Shown in pieces: positions 33,529-45,529 of a stretch of DNA of 64,000 nucleotides. The position numbers and the translations under genes are program-made. Under the pieces are notes generated by a model. It worked only from the letters and a program-made list of their open reading frames with translations, had not been told where the DNA came from and did no database searches. This stretch comes from Myotis daubentonii (taxonomy: Eukaryota; Chordata; Mammalia; Chiroptera; Vespertilionidae), in NCBI RefSeq assembly GCF_963259705.1, contig NC_081840.1, forward strand, positions 99,430,626 through 99,494,625, written 5' to 3'. Positions within the stretch are counted from its first letter, which is position 1, and each line of letters starts with the position of its first letter.

Positions 33529-36500
33529 TATACAGGACTTTAACACCCTGCTGACTTCACTGGATAGATCTTCCAGACAAAAACTTAACAAGGAAACAGT
33601 GACTCTAAAGGACACACTGGATCAGATGGATTTAATTAGCATTTATAGAACATTTCACCCCAAAGCAGCAGAATATACATTCTTCTCAAGTACACATGAA
33701 TCATTTACAAAGATAGACTACATGTTAGGACACAAAACAAATCTCTACAAGTTCAAGAATATTAAAATCATATCAAGCATCTTCTCAGATCACAGTGGAA
33801 TGAAATTAGAAATCAACTACAGTAAAAACACCCCCCAAAATTCAAACACATGGAGGCTAAATAGCATGTTATTAAACAATGAATCGGTTACTAATGAAAT
33901 CAAGAAAGCAATAAAAATTTCCTGGAAACAAATGAAAATGAACACAAAACAACTCAAAATCTTTAGGACACTGCAAAAGCAGTCCTGAAAGGGAAGTTCA
34001 TAGCACTACAGGCATACCTCAAAAATACAAGAAAAAGCAGCAATAAACTATTTAACCCTACAACTTAAAGAACTAGGAATAGAAAAACAAGAAAAGCCCA
34101 GATTAAGTAGAAGGAAGGATATAATAAAGGTTAGAGCAGAAATAAATAGCATAGAGATTTAAAAAAATACAAAAATTCAATGAAACCAAGAGCTGGTTCT
34201 TTGAAAGAATAAACAAAATTGATGAACTATTAGCCAGAATCATCAAGAAACAAAGAGAGAGGACTCAAATAAACAAAATTGGAAACGAAAGCAGAGAAGT
34301 AACCACTGACTCCATAGAAATACAAAGGATTGTAAGAAAATACTAGGAACAACTATATGCCAACAAGCTGGACAATGTGGATGAAACAGACAAATTCCTA
34401 GAAAAATACTATCTCCCAAAACTGAATCAGGAAGAATCAAAAAACCTTAATAGGCCAATAACAACTGATGAAATAGAAGCAGTAATAAAAAAAATTCCCA
34501 CCAAACAAAAGCCCAGGTCCAGATGGCTTCACAGGGGAGTTTTACCAAACATTCAGAGAAGAATAACACCTATATTCCTCAAACTATTTCAGAAAATCAA
34601 AGAGGAAGGAACACTTCCAAACTCTTTTTATGAGGCCAGCATTATCTTAATTCCAAAACCAGATAAAGATACTACAAAGAAAGAGAATTACAGGCCAATA
34701 TCCCTGATGAACATAGATAGTAAAACCCTCAACAAAATATTAGCAAATTGCACCCAGAAATATATTAAAAAGATCATATACCATGATCAAGTGGGATTTA
34801 TTCCAGGGATGCAAGGCTGGTACAGTATTCACAAATCAATAAATGTGATATATCACATAAACAAATTGAAAGACAAAAATCACATGATCATATCAATAGA
34901 TGAAGAAAAAGCATTTTGACAAAATCCAATACCCATTTTTTATAAAAACTCTCTCAAAGTGGGAATAGAGGGAGCATATCTCAACATGATAAAGGCCAAA
35001 TATGACAAACCTACAGCCAACATCATACTCAATGGGCAAAAACTAAAAGCATTTCTCCTAAGAACAGGAACAAGACAGGGATGTCCGCTTTCACCACTCT
35101 TATTCAACACAGTGCTGGAAGTCCTAGCCACAGTATCAGACAAGAAGAAGAAATAAAAGGCATCCAAACTGGAAAGGAGGAAGTAAAACTCTCATTATTC
35201 ACAGATGACATGATATTATACATTGAAAACCCTAAAGACTGGACCAAAAAACTACTAGATTTAATAAATGAATTTGGAAATGTAGCAGGATATAAAATCA
35301 ACACCCCAAAATTGATGGCTGTTTTATACACCAATAATGAATTCTCAGAAAGAGAAACTAAGCAAACAATTCCATTTACCATTGCAACAAAAAAATTAAG
35401 ATACTTAGGAATAAACTTAACCAAGGAGGCAAAAGACCTGTATGCAGAAAACTACAGGACATTGAAAAAAGAGATAGAAGAAGATATAAACAAGTGGAAG
35501 AATATACCATGTTCATGGATTGGTAGAATGAACATCATTAAAATGTCCCTACTACCCAAGGCAATCTACAGATTCAGTGCAATCTCTATTAAAATACCAA
35601 TGGAATATTTCACAGAGCTAGAGCAAATACTCCAAAAAATTTACAGGGAATCAAAAAAGACCCTGAATAGCTGCAGCAATTTTGAGAAAGAAAAACAAAG
35701 TTGGAAGAATCACTATACCAGATTTCAAGTTATACTACAAAGCCACCATAATCAAAACAGCCTGGTACTGGCACAAGAACAGGCATATGGATCAATGGAA
35801 CAGAGAACAGAGACCACAGAAATTGACCTAAGCCATTACGCTCAATTAATATTTGACAGAGGAGGCAAGAGCATACAATGGTGTCAAGACAAGTTCTTTA
35901 ATAAATGGTGTTGGGAAAATTGGACAGATACATGCAAAAAAAAAAAATAAATCCTGACCACCAACTTACACCATACACAAGAATAAACTTAAAATGGATA
36001 AAAGACTTAAATGAAAGTCATGAAACCATAAAAATCCAAGAAGAAACCATAGGCAGCAAAATCTCAGACATCTCTCATAGCAATATGTTTACAGATACAT
36101 TTCCTAAGGCAAAGGAAACTAAGGAGAAAATAAACAAATGGGACTACATCAAAATAAAAAGCTTATGCACAGCAAAAGAAACCATCAACTAAATGAAAAG
36201 GGATCCCACTGTATGGGAGAACATATTTGGCAATGATACATGTGATTATGGGTTAATATCCAAAATATATAAAGAACTCATACAACTTAACAGAAGGAAG
36301 ACAAACAATGCAATTTAAAGATGGGCAAAGGACCTAAATAGACACTTCTCCAAAGAGGACATACAGATGGACAAGAGACATATGAAAAAATGCTCAAAGT
36401 AACTGATCATCAGAAAAATGTAAACTAAAATGACAATGAGGTATCACCTCACACCTGTCAGAATGGCTACCATCAACAAATCAACAAACAGCAAGTGCTG

Positions 36501-36874
36501 GTGAGCATGTGAAAAAAAGAGAACCCTCGTATGCTGCTTGTGGGAATGTAGACTGGTGCAACCATTATGGAAAACAGTATGGAGTTTCCTCAAAAAATTA
36601 AATATGGATCTGCCATTTGACCCAGTGATCCCACTTCTAGGAATATATTCTAAGAAACCTGAAGTACCAATCAGAAAGAATGTATGCACCCCTATGTTCA
36701 TAGCAGCACAATTTACAATAGCTAAGATCTGGAAACAGCTCAAGTGACCATCAGTAGATGAGTGGATAAAAAGTAGTGGTACATTTATAGCATGGAATAC
36801 TATGCAGCAGAAAAAAGAAGAATCTCTTACACTTTGAGACAGCATGGAGGGACCTGAAGAGTATCATGCTAGGT

Positions 36875-37090
36875 CAGCCGTGGGCAAACTACAGCCCGCG
36901 GGCCGGATCCGGCCCGTTTGAAATGAATAAAACTAAAAAAAAAAAAAAGACCGTACCCTTTTATGTAATGATGTTTACTTTGAATTTATATTAGTTCACA
37001 CAAACACTCCATCCATGCTTTTGTTCCGGCCCTCTGGTCCAGTTTAAGAACCCATTGTGGCACTCAAGTCAAAAAGTTTGCCCACCCCTG
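36875..37090. mobile_element. non-autonomous hAT MITE inside L1
   Basis: Same family as 9366-9582 but reversed: CAGCCGTGGGCAAAC on the left, TTTGCCCACCCCTG on the right, with GGGCCGGATCCGGCCCG inside. Imperfect flanking duplications (TGCTAGGT / TTAGGTGA region). The L1 3' text is continuous across it. Confidence 0.9.
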
Positions 37091-37438
37091 TTAGGTGAAA
37101 TAATCAGTCAGAGAAAGACAAGTATCATATGATTGCACTCATATGTGGAATCGAAGTAACAAAATAAACTGATGAATGGATTGGAACCAGAAACATGGAG
37201 GCATGGTACAGAATGTGGAATCTCAGAGGAAAGGTGGGGGAGGGTGGGTGGTTGGAGGTAATCAACCAAAGACCTTGTATGCATGTACGCATAACCCATG
37301 AACACAGTCAATAGGGTGCTGAAGGCCTGGGGTGGGGGTGGGGGTCGGGGCGGTCTGAGGGAGTCAATGGGGGAAAAAAGGGGACATATGTAATACTTTC
37401 AACAATAAAGAATTATATAAAAAAAGAATTATACTACT

Positions 37439-38890
37439 TCAGTTTCATGACTTAATTAGTTAAAAACTATAGCAATAGTGTGGTATTAATATAAAGATAG
37501 ATACATATATCAATGGAACAGCCTAGAGAGTCCAGAAATAAATTCATACATATATGGCCCACTGATTTTTCATGAAAGCATAAAGGGAAATAAGTAAACA
37601 AAGAATAGTCACTTCAATAAATGGTGCTACGACTACTAAATATCCATATACAAACAACAACAAACAATCCCAAGAGGCATCATACATCTAAATGTAGCAG
37701 CTAAAATTACAAAACTTCTATAAGGAAACATTATGGCCTTAAACCATGCAAAAAATATCTTAGATAGGATATCTAAAACATGATCCATATAATAACTAAT
37801 AATTTGGACTCCAAAATTAAAAACTTCTGCTCTTCAAAAGACACTGTGGAGAGTGAGCTAAAGATGAATACCAGAGGACTTGGATCTCAGCTAAAGGACA
37901 GTATTCCAGTTACTGAGCTATCAGCAAATGGACCTTTTGAAAGTCATGATCTTCTTCGAAAGGTTTTTCTTGTGTGAAAAATGAACTTTTACCCAGTCAT
38001 CCTCTTGAATTATCATAAAAAAATTTCCAGCTCAACCAAGATAAAATGAATTTTTCCACACTGAGAAACATCGAGGGTCTATTTGCTCCACTAAAATTGC
38101 AAATGGTATTCAAGGCAGTGCAACAGGTTCAGTGTCTTCCATTTGTTCCAAGCTCAAACCTTTCACTGGATATTTTGAGGGGCAATGATGAGACTATTGG
38201 ATTTGAAGATATTCTTAATGACCCATCACAAAGTGAACTAATGGGAGAACCACACTTGATGGTGGAATATAAACTTGGTTTACTGTAATGCAGTGAGCTG
38301 ACCATGGAAATGGAGGGGCTACATCTTGTTTATAGTTATCTTTTTACTATAATTTTATGTATACAACATTAAAAGTACTGACACATGTAAAAAAAAAAAA
38401 GACACTGTGAAGAGAATGAAAAGACAAGCCACAAAGTGGGAGAAAATAATTGCATACAATAAATATAATACATAAATTATACCCAGGATACTCTTAAAAC
38501 TCAATAATAAGAAAACAAATAATGAAATTTTAAAAATGGGCAAAAGATCTACAGAGACACTTCACCAAAAAGATATGGCTTGAAAAAAATTACATGTAAA
38601 GATGCTTAACATCATTAATTGCTAAAGAAATGTAAATTAAAACCACAAAGAGTGCCAAATACTAATCAGAATGGCTAAAATGGAATAAAACAAGATGATA
38701 CCAAGTGTTGGCAAGGATGCAGAGGAACTGGAAGTCTATGCACGCTGGAGGTAATGCAAAAAAACTACTTTTAAAAATAGTTTGGCGTGTTCTTGATACA
38801 CCTATCATATGATCCATCCAATTCCTTCCTACTGACCCAAAAGAGAATAATATGTCCATTCTAACAGAAATGAACAAAAATAAAAGAATG
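37439..38890 (+). repeat. old L1, ORF2 C-terminal part (continuation)
   Basis: Continuation of the L1 at 29450-30903: 'GGAACAGCCTAGAGAGTCC', 'TCAATAAATGGTGCTA', 'AAACTTCTGCTCTTCAAAAG', then after the POMP insertion 'GAAAAGACAAGCCACAAAG'. The right edge is approximate. Confidence 0.82.
37854..38400 (+). pseudogene. POMP: POMP processed pseudogene
   Basis: Retrocopy of the proteasome maturation protein mRNA. POMP is a chaperone of 20S proteasome assembly. The intronless coding region runs 37864-38288 and matches human POMP along its 141 codons (GLGSQLKDSIPVTELSANGP, MNFSTLRNIEGLFAPLKLQM, GNDETIGFEDILNDPSQSE, ending EYKLGLL). It is dead: one base is lost near 37960 (after HDLLRK), shifting frame, and a Glu codon is replaced by TAA just before the NFQL region. 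The 3' UTR carries ATTAAA at 38368-38373 and ends in a pure A tail. It is flanked by duplications AAAAGACACTGTGGAGAG (37836-37853) and AAAAGACACTGTGAAGAG (38397-38414), so an L1-driven insertion into the old L1 is clear. Confidence 0.96.
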
Positions 38891-39301
38891 CAAATGATGA
38901 ATAAAATAAATTACAGCAAGATTTAATACAATATGCTTTATAAATCATATATAATTACTTTTAATTTCAGTTAATATACCATATTTAAACGGAGTTGATT
39001 AAAAATGAAAATTTTAGGTGAGTTGGTTTCTTGAGAAGTGAGCTTTGTGGTGGTAGAAATGGAAGTTTTCCATTTATTTCTAGTTGAGGAAACCTAAGAC
39101 AGGCATTGCCTTGTCTTTGTTATGCTGCTCAGTCGAGGTTCCTAAAACTAAATTTAGATGAAGAATCTTACAGAATACATGAAAATAATTTGCTCCATGC
39201 TCAACAAGCTTATTAACATCAACCCATGGTGTGATGTGTTTAAGTGCATCCTCTTGTGTGTGTATGTGGGCACCATACACAGAAATGCAATGTGGACATT
39301 A
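38891..39301. other. AT-rich sequence
   Basis: No gene or nameable repeat is seen. Confidence 0.4.
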
Positions 39302-39309
39302 ATCTAGAT

Positions 39310-39540
39310 CAGTGATGGCGAACCTATGACACGCGTGAGGTGACATGTGAACTCATTTTTTTGGTTGATTTTTCTTTGTTAAATGGCATTTAAATATATA
39401 AAATAAATATCAAAAATATAAATCTTTGTTTTACTATGGTTGCAAATATCAAAAAATTTCTATATGTGACATGGCACCAGAGTTAAATTAGGGTTTTTCA
39501 AAATGCTGACATGCCGAGCTCAAAAGGTTCGCCATCACTG
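39310..39540. mobile_element. non-autonomous hAT MITE
   Basis: Perfect-looking inverted ends CAGTGATGGCGAACCT and AGGTTCGCCATCACTG, flanked by a perfect palindromic 8-bp duplication ATCTAGAT (39302-39309 and 39541-39548). Low-complexity AT interior, no transposase. Confidence 0.92.
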
Positions 39541-39727
39541 ATCTAGATTATTATTCCCAGGAAAAGATTTCCTAAAAAATACACATCATACATGACCTGA
39601 CTAACACAATAGCATTAAAAAACAACACAGATCATGATATAATAAATTTGTCCAGGAGAACTTGAAATATGAAAATATTTATATATTAAATATTTTATAT
39701 ATTATACATATTTATTTATTTTATATA

Positions 39728-40203
39728 TCATATAATAAAAGCCTAATATGCTAAGTGTCCAGTCATCTGTTCAACCAATCAAAGTATAATATGCTAATGA
39801 TATGCTAAAGCCACTCAACCACTCACTATGATGTGCACTGACCACCAGGGGGCAGACAGTCAACTGGTGGACCAGTTGCTATGACATGCACTGACCACCA
39901 GGGATCAGACGCTCCGACTGGTAGGTTAGCTTGCTGCTGGGGTCCAGCCGATAGCGACTGAGTGAGACAGGGCCGGACATGCCCTGGAGCTCTCCCGAGG
40001 TCCCTCCTTGGCTGGCCAACCTTCTGCATCCCTCCCCGGCCCTGATCGTGCACTGGTGGGGTCCTTCGGCTGGCCTGAGCCCTCTCACAATCCGGGACCT
40101 TTCAGGGGATGTTGGAGAGCCAGTTTCCGCCAGATCCAGCAGGTCAGGATGCTACCAATCTACCACTCACTGGCAGCTGCTTTTCTCACAGGCCTTCCTC
40201 TAG
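39728..40203 (+). mobile_element. HeliBat-type Helitron
   Basis: The 5' end TCATATAATAAAAGCCTAAT then ATGC follows an A at 39727. It holds two related blocks with a CTCF-core-like motif (39842-39855; degraded copy at 39895-39908). A CTAG followed by T at 40200-40203 is the likely 3' terminus, though its hairpin is diverged, so the right end is less certain than the left. Confidence 0.78.
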
Positions 40204-40344
40204 TTTTGATTCCACTGCAAGCTTGTGGCTCTTAATTTTAAAACACTGCATAGTGATTGCCCCCCAGGTTTTAGGTTTGAAGCCAGAACTAGAGTTGGTG
40301 AGTCCACAGATGACAACTTCACCTAACTGTTTTCTACACGGTAG

Positions 40345-40510
40345 CTCTTCTGCATTGAGTGCTTACTATGTGCTAGACCTACAAGGTAATTCACATGCAC
40401 CTCTTACCTTCACATGAAAATCAGCATTGTTATCATCTTTCAAGCCAAGAAACTGAGGCTTAAATAAATTAAGTAATTCGCTCAAGGTTACGTACTGGGA
40501 ATGATGCAGG
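40345..40510 (+). repeat. MIR SINE
   Basis: 'TGAGTGCTTACTATGTGCTA' followed by 'AAGAAACTGAGGCTTAAATA' and 'CTCAAGGTTACGTA' is a good MIR pattern. Confidence 0.8.
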
Positions 40511-41194
40511 ATAATTACCCAGTGTGTGTGATCCCTAAATTCATATAGATGCTCATGTTCTCCTATGTGCAGATTCTCCCCCACTCCCCATCCTACCTCT
40601 CTTTCCTCCCTCATGCACACATGAACACACATACAAGTGTGGACCAAGTCAATGGAAATATATGTAGGATGTTTTTGTGCTGGATATTAGAATGAAAGGA
40701 GAATCGGTGAAACAAAGAATGGAAACAAAGTAATAGGGAGAAGTGATTTAAAGAAGTTAGGAAAGGAGTGAACTTGTCAAATAAAAGAATTCAAGGGGAA
40801 ATGATAGTCATCTTCAAATATTGAAGATAATTTATTTGGAAGAAGGATTACACTATATGCAATATTGATCTCTGTCGCTGGGAAAATTGAAGGAGAAGCT
40901 TTTTTTTCTTCAGTCCTAAGAATATAGCAAAGGACTCAGAAAGATTGTATAAGCCCAGACATCAAAGAACTGAAAAAGCCACCTTTCTTTTACTGTACAG
41001 TATTAAGGAAATGAAAATGGTCATGATACAGAAAAGAAAAAAGGAACTACCTAAATGAACTTGTAATTGTGAAGCATTCAATGCTGCTCTTGTCCTTTTA
41101 TACACTTGGGTATTATTTTAAACATTTTTATGCATTTGAGGATGAATTTTCCTAGGTTGTTTTAAGTAATTTCATGTGACCATTTCACTTTTTT
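40511..41194. other. unique sequence
   Basis: No gene or nameable repeat is seen. Confidence 0.4.
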
Positions 41195-41299
41195 TAACTT
41201 TTTAAAATCAACTTTATTGAGGTATAACTTTCATACAACAGATACACAAATGTATTCACCTATGTAGTAATCACATTCTTTTCTCTATATTTTATAATT
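41195..41299 (-). repeat. ancient L1 3' UTR fragment
   Basis: 'AAAATCAACTTTATTGAGGT' and following text resemble the reversed 3' end of ancient L1M families. Short and decayed. Confidence 0.45.
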
Positions 41300-41505
41300 T
41301 TTAAAAAATATATTTTTATTGATTTCAGAGAGGAAGGGTGGGGGAGAAATAGAAACATCAATGATGAGAGAGAATCATTGTTCGGCTGCTTCCTGCACGC
41401 ACCACACTGGGGATCAAGCCCACCACGTGGGCATGTGCCCTGAATTGAACCATAACCTCCTGATTCATAAGTTGAAGCTCAATCACTGAGCCACATCAGC
41501 CAGCC
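41300..41505 (-). repeat. tRNA-derived SINE
   Basis: Reverse copy with 'TTTTTATTGATTTCAGAGAG' and 'GCTCAATCACTGAGCCACAT', close to the SINE at 29909. Confidence 0.88.
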
Positions 41506-42127
41506 TTATGATGTTTTGACAGATTAGAGGCCTGGCTGGCTGGACAGAGCGCCCCTTCCAGGGCTAGCCAATCCTACAGACAGCAAACAAGTAATTCCCC
41601 TGTGAACATTCCCTTCAGGTGCAAGCCAACTAATCCAAAGTCCATATCTCATCTCCTTTATCTAATTCTCACACAGCAACTCAGTATTTCCCATGGGTTA
41701 AAGCATTATCCCAGGGCCAGGTACTGAAAAATCAGGGCCACCCTATGACTTGAAGCCATTGAAATCATTCAACTAGCCAATCCTAAACTTTGTCTTGCTT
41801 TGCCTTGCCCTTCCCAGGGACACCACAAGAAGGGCTCTAGGCCATGCTTTCCCAAGGCTTCTTCACCTCTTGACTAACCTTAGAACTTCCCCATGTGGCC
41901 CTGAATTTATGGCATGGCCCCTCTCTTGGGAACTGTAAGTGGATTCTTCTTTCAAAGGCAGTTGTTTCCCTGTAATCTTACCAAAACTGATTAAAACAAG
42001 CCTGGGATATATTCTAAGAAAATGTAGAACAGTAACATTGTCTCAAAAAGTTCTTTTGTCCTCTTTTGCAGTTAATCCCCACCCCTCACCCCTGGCCCAG
42101 GCAATTCCTGATACTTTCCATCACTAC
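41506..42127. other. unique sequence
   Basis: No gene or nameable repeat is seen. Confidence 0.4.
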
Positions 42128-42129
42128 TA

Positions 42130-43391
42130 GGTGTACCGGTTAATAAAGCGGATTTTGTAATCAAAGAAAACACGATAATTTCAAGAGAAACATCAAAAAT
42201 GCTTTATTCAATGTAATCTCCATCGCTAGCTGCACATTTCCCCCATCTTACAGGTAATTTGTGGATCTATCCCAATAGAACTTTTCTTCTTTTGAGGTAA
42301 ACCATTCAGAAACCCAATTTTCCACTTCTTCATACGTTTTGAAGTGCTGCTGCTCAGAAAGTGCGTGTGCCATCAATCTGAACAAGTGGTAATCTGAAGG
42401 AGCAAGGTCTGATGAATACGGTGGGTGGGTTAACACTTCCCAGGCATGATCTTTTAATGTGTCTTTAACTGGTTTTGAAGTGTGTGATGGTGCATTATCA
42501 TGAAGTAAAATTACTTTGCCGTGTCTTCTGGCCCATTCTGGTCGTTTTACGATCAAAGCGTGGTTCAAATTGATTATTTGTTGTCGGTAGCGATCAGTAT
42601 TAACGGTTTCACCTGGTTTTAGAAGCTCATAATACACCACACCTTCCTGATCCCACCAAACACAGAGCATTGTCTTCTTTCTGAAGCGATTTGGCCTTGC
42701 AGTCAATGTTGATGGTTGACCTGGATAAACCCATGATTTACGGGATTCTCAAAATAAATCCACTTTTCCTCGCCAGTCACAAATTGTTGCAAAAAAGACT
42801 TTCTTTTGTGCCGTTGAAGCAACATTTTACTGATGACTTTTTGGTTTTCCATTTGTCTTTCGTTCAGTTGATGTGGCACCCATTTTCCTTCCTTTAAAAT
42901 CTTTCCCATTGCTTGTAAATGATTGGAAATTGTTTGCTGAGCAATGTTTAATTTTTCTGCAAGCTGTTTTTGAGTTTGACACACATCTTCATCCAATAAT
43001 ACTTGTAACTGTTTGTCTTCAAACTCTTTGGTTGACCTGGACATTCTTTGTCTTTCACATTGAAATCATTGCTTTTAAAGCATTTAAACCAGCGTTCACA
43101 AGTATCTTGAGATGGAGCTTCCCGAAGTATACGATAACTTTCAGCAGCACTTTTCTTCAAAATAAAGTAATGAATTAAAACTTCCCGCAAATGCTCTTTT
43201 TTTTGGCATGAAATTCGACATTTTTAAGAATAAAAATATCTATGTTAACACCTTCAGAAAATTTGACATATGAAGTTTTGAAGCTTGTTGTTAATACAAC
43301 AAAATAGCATACATATCAAATTGCATATATATCAACGTAAGTGTAACTCCATCTATTGAAAAAAAGAATCCCCATTATTAACCAGTACACC
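42130..43391 (-). mobile_element. mariner transposon, nearly full length, inactive
   Basis: 1262 bp. The inverted ends are GGTGTACCGGTTAATAA on the left and, in reverse, GGTGTACTGGTTAATAA on the right. A TA duplication lies on each side (42128-42129 and 43392-43393). The length and D,D34D transposase relics fit the mariner family of Tc1/mariner. Confidence 0.95.
42248..43190 (-). pseudogene. mariner transposase pseudogene
   Basis: Three overlapping minus-strand frames (42948-43190, 42703-43044, 42248-42706) together cover most of a mariner transposase, so at least two frameshifts separate them. The first carries part of the N-terminal helix-turn-helix region. The second has the KWVPH block and the motif around the first catalytic Asp, which here reads VTGEEKW, so that Asp is Glu. 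The third has HDNAPSHTS and YSSDLAPSDYHLF; the two Asp are 34 residues apart, as in D,D34D mariner enzymes. Transposition by this copy is not possible. Close relatives are known from Myotis. Confidence 0.93.
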
Positions 43392-43393
43392 TA

Positions 43394-43629
43394 CTATAAA
43401 TTAGTTTTGCCTGTTCCAGAATATAGTATCACTTCATATCAATTAAGCAGTGTGAGTATGAGTAGATCAAGTCTTTGGGTAGACAAATGTCATATCTCTT
43501 TGGTGAAAACCTAAGAGTGGAAATATGTCGATGTTTTAAGTTTATGTTTTACTTTATAAGCAACTGTCTATTTTCCAAAGTAGCTGTAATTCATTTCTTT
43601 TTCCCATTTCCTTCCTTTTCTCTCCCTCC
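43394..43629. other. unique sequence between mariner and L1
   Basis: No feature recognised. A CCCTCCCTCCC-rich patch near 43620 adjoins the L1 tail. Confidence 0.4.
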
Positions 43630-44650
43630 CTCCCTTTCTTTATTTTTAAATTCTTTATTGTTGAAAGTATTACATATATCCCCTTTTCCCTCCATTGTCC
43701 TCTCCCAGCCTGCCCCCACCTCCCAGCCCCAGTCTTCATACCCCATTATCTGTGTCCATTGGTTATGCTTATATGTATAAAAGTTCTTTGGTTGATCTCT
43801 TAGTCCCCCCGAACTACCCCACCCCATCCCAGCCCCGTTCACCATCCCCTGCCTTCCCCCTGAGGTTGACAGTCTGTTCAATGATTCTATGTCTCTGGAT
43901 CTATTTTTGTTCATCAGTTTATGTTGTTCATTAGATTACACAAATGAGTGAGATCATGTGATACTTATCTTTCTCTGACTGGCTTATTTCTCTTAACATA
44001 ATGCTCTCAAGGTCCATCCATGATGTTGCAAATGGTAAGAGTTCTTTCTTTTTTACAGCAGCATAGTATTCCATTGTGTAGATATACCATAATTTTTGAA
44101 TCCACTCATCTGCTGATGGGCACTTAGGCTGTTTCCAAATCTTAGCTATTGTAAATTGCGCTGCTATGAACACAGGGGTGCATATGTTCTTTTTGACTTG
44201 GTGTTTCTGATTTCTTAGGATATATTCTTAGAAGTGAGATCACTGGGTCCAATGGGAGTTCCATTTTTAATTTTTTGAGGAAACTCCATATTGTTTTCTA
44301 CAGAGATTGCAGCACTCTGCGTTCCCACCAGCAGTGTACAAGGATTCCCTTTTCTCCACATCCTCGCTAGCACTTGTCGTTTCTTGATCTGTTGATGATA
44401 GCCATTCTGACTGGTGTGAAGTGGTACCTCATTGTTGGTTTGATTTGCATCTCTCAGATGATTAGTGATTTTCAGCATTTTTTCATATGTCTATTGGCCA
44501 TCTGTATGTCCAGGTCCTTTGCCCAATTTTTAATTGGATTGTTCGTCTTTCCTTTGTTGAGTTGTGTTAATTCTTTATATATTTTGGTTATTAACTCAGA
44601 TGTATCATTGGCATATATGTTCTCCCATACAGTTGGTTCCCTTTTTATTT

Positions 44651-44868
44651 AAAAAATGTTTTTATTGATTTTTAGAGAGAGAAGAAGGGAGAGGGTTCAA
44701 GAAATAGAAATATCGATGAGAGAGAAAGATCATCAATCAGCTGCCTCCTGCACGCCCCTTACTGGGGATCAAGGCTGCAACCTGGGTATGTGCCCTGACT
44801 GGGAATTGAACCCGTGACTGCCTGGCTCATGGGTCAAAGCTCAACTATTGAGCCTAACTGGGCAGGCA
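44651..44868 (-). repeat. tRNA-derived SINE nested in L1
   Basis: Perfect 13-bp duplication TCCCTTTTTATTT (44638-44650 and 44869-44881). Confidence 0.93.
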
Positions 44869-45529
44869 TCCCTTTTTATTTTAATTATGGTTTCTTTTGT
44901 GGTACAGAAGCTTTTCATTTTGATGTAGTTCGATTCATTTATTTTTTCCTTTGTTTTTCTTGCCCTAAGAGATGTATCAATGAAAATACAGCTATGTGAA
45001 ATGTCTGAGATTTTGCTGCCTATGTTTTCTTGTAGGATTTTTACAGGTTTGCAACTTACATTTAAGTCTTTTATACATTTTGAGTTTATTCTTGTGTATG
45101 GTGTAAGTTGGTGGTCTAATTTCATTTTTTTGCATGTACCTGTCCAATTTTCCCAACACCACTTATTGTCTTTACTCAATTGTATGCTCTTTCCTCGTCT
45201 GCCAAATATTAATTGACCATAATAGTTTGGGTCTGTTCCATTGTCTACTCTTGTGCCAGTACCAGGCTGTTTTGATTACAATGGCCTTGTAATATAGTTT
45301 GATATCTGGTGTTGTGATCCCTCCAACTTGCTTCTTCTTTCTCAAGATTGCTGCGGCTACTCAGGATCTTTTTTGGTTCCATATAAATTTTCATAATATT
45401 TCTTCTTCTTTTTAAAATAATAATTATCTTTTCATTTAGGTCTATTTTACATTCTCCCCCCCCCCCACACACAGGTTAGAAAAACAAACACATAGAAACT
45501 GACAGATCGGAGGAATCGAGAAGATCCTT

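Larger units (their letters stand above)
30919..37423 (+). mobile_element. near-full-length L1 retrotransposon, inactive
   Basis: Inserted into the older L1 with duplications AAGAATAATACTACT (30904-30918) and AAGAATTATACTACT (37424-37438). Layout: a 5' region to about 31.9 kb, a decayed ORF1 region (31.9-32.75 kb), then ORF2 from about 32.79 kb. The endonuclease part is at 32839-33170 (motifs DPTICCLQE, NTYAPN). It is broken by the Tigger-like MITE and resumes near 33.53 kb. The reverse-transcriptase part is at 34377-35400 ([21 protein letters not shown] active-site motif). The C-terminal part, with stops and frameshifts, runs to about 36.85 kb. The 3' UTR has a G-rich tract at 37.33 kb and ends TAATACTTTCAACAATAAAG. 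Stops and frameshifts in every domain make it non-functional. Without the two nested elements it is about 6.0 kb. Confidence 0.93.

Noticed and set aside
35081..35950. A 289-residue open frame, long enough to look like a gene
   Set aside because: It is a surviving stretch of L1 ORF2 (FTDD motif), flanked by stops and frameshifts; no complete ORF2 exists here.
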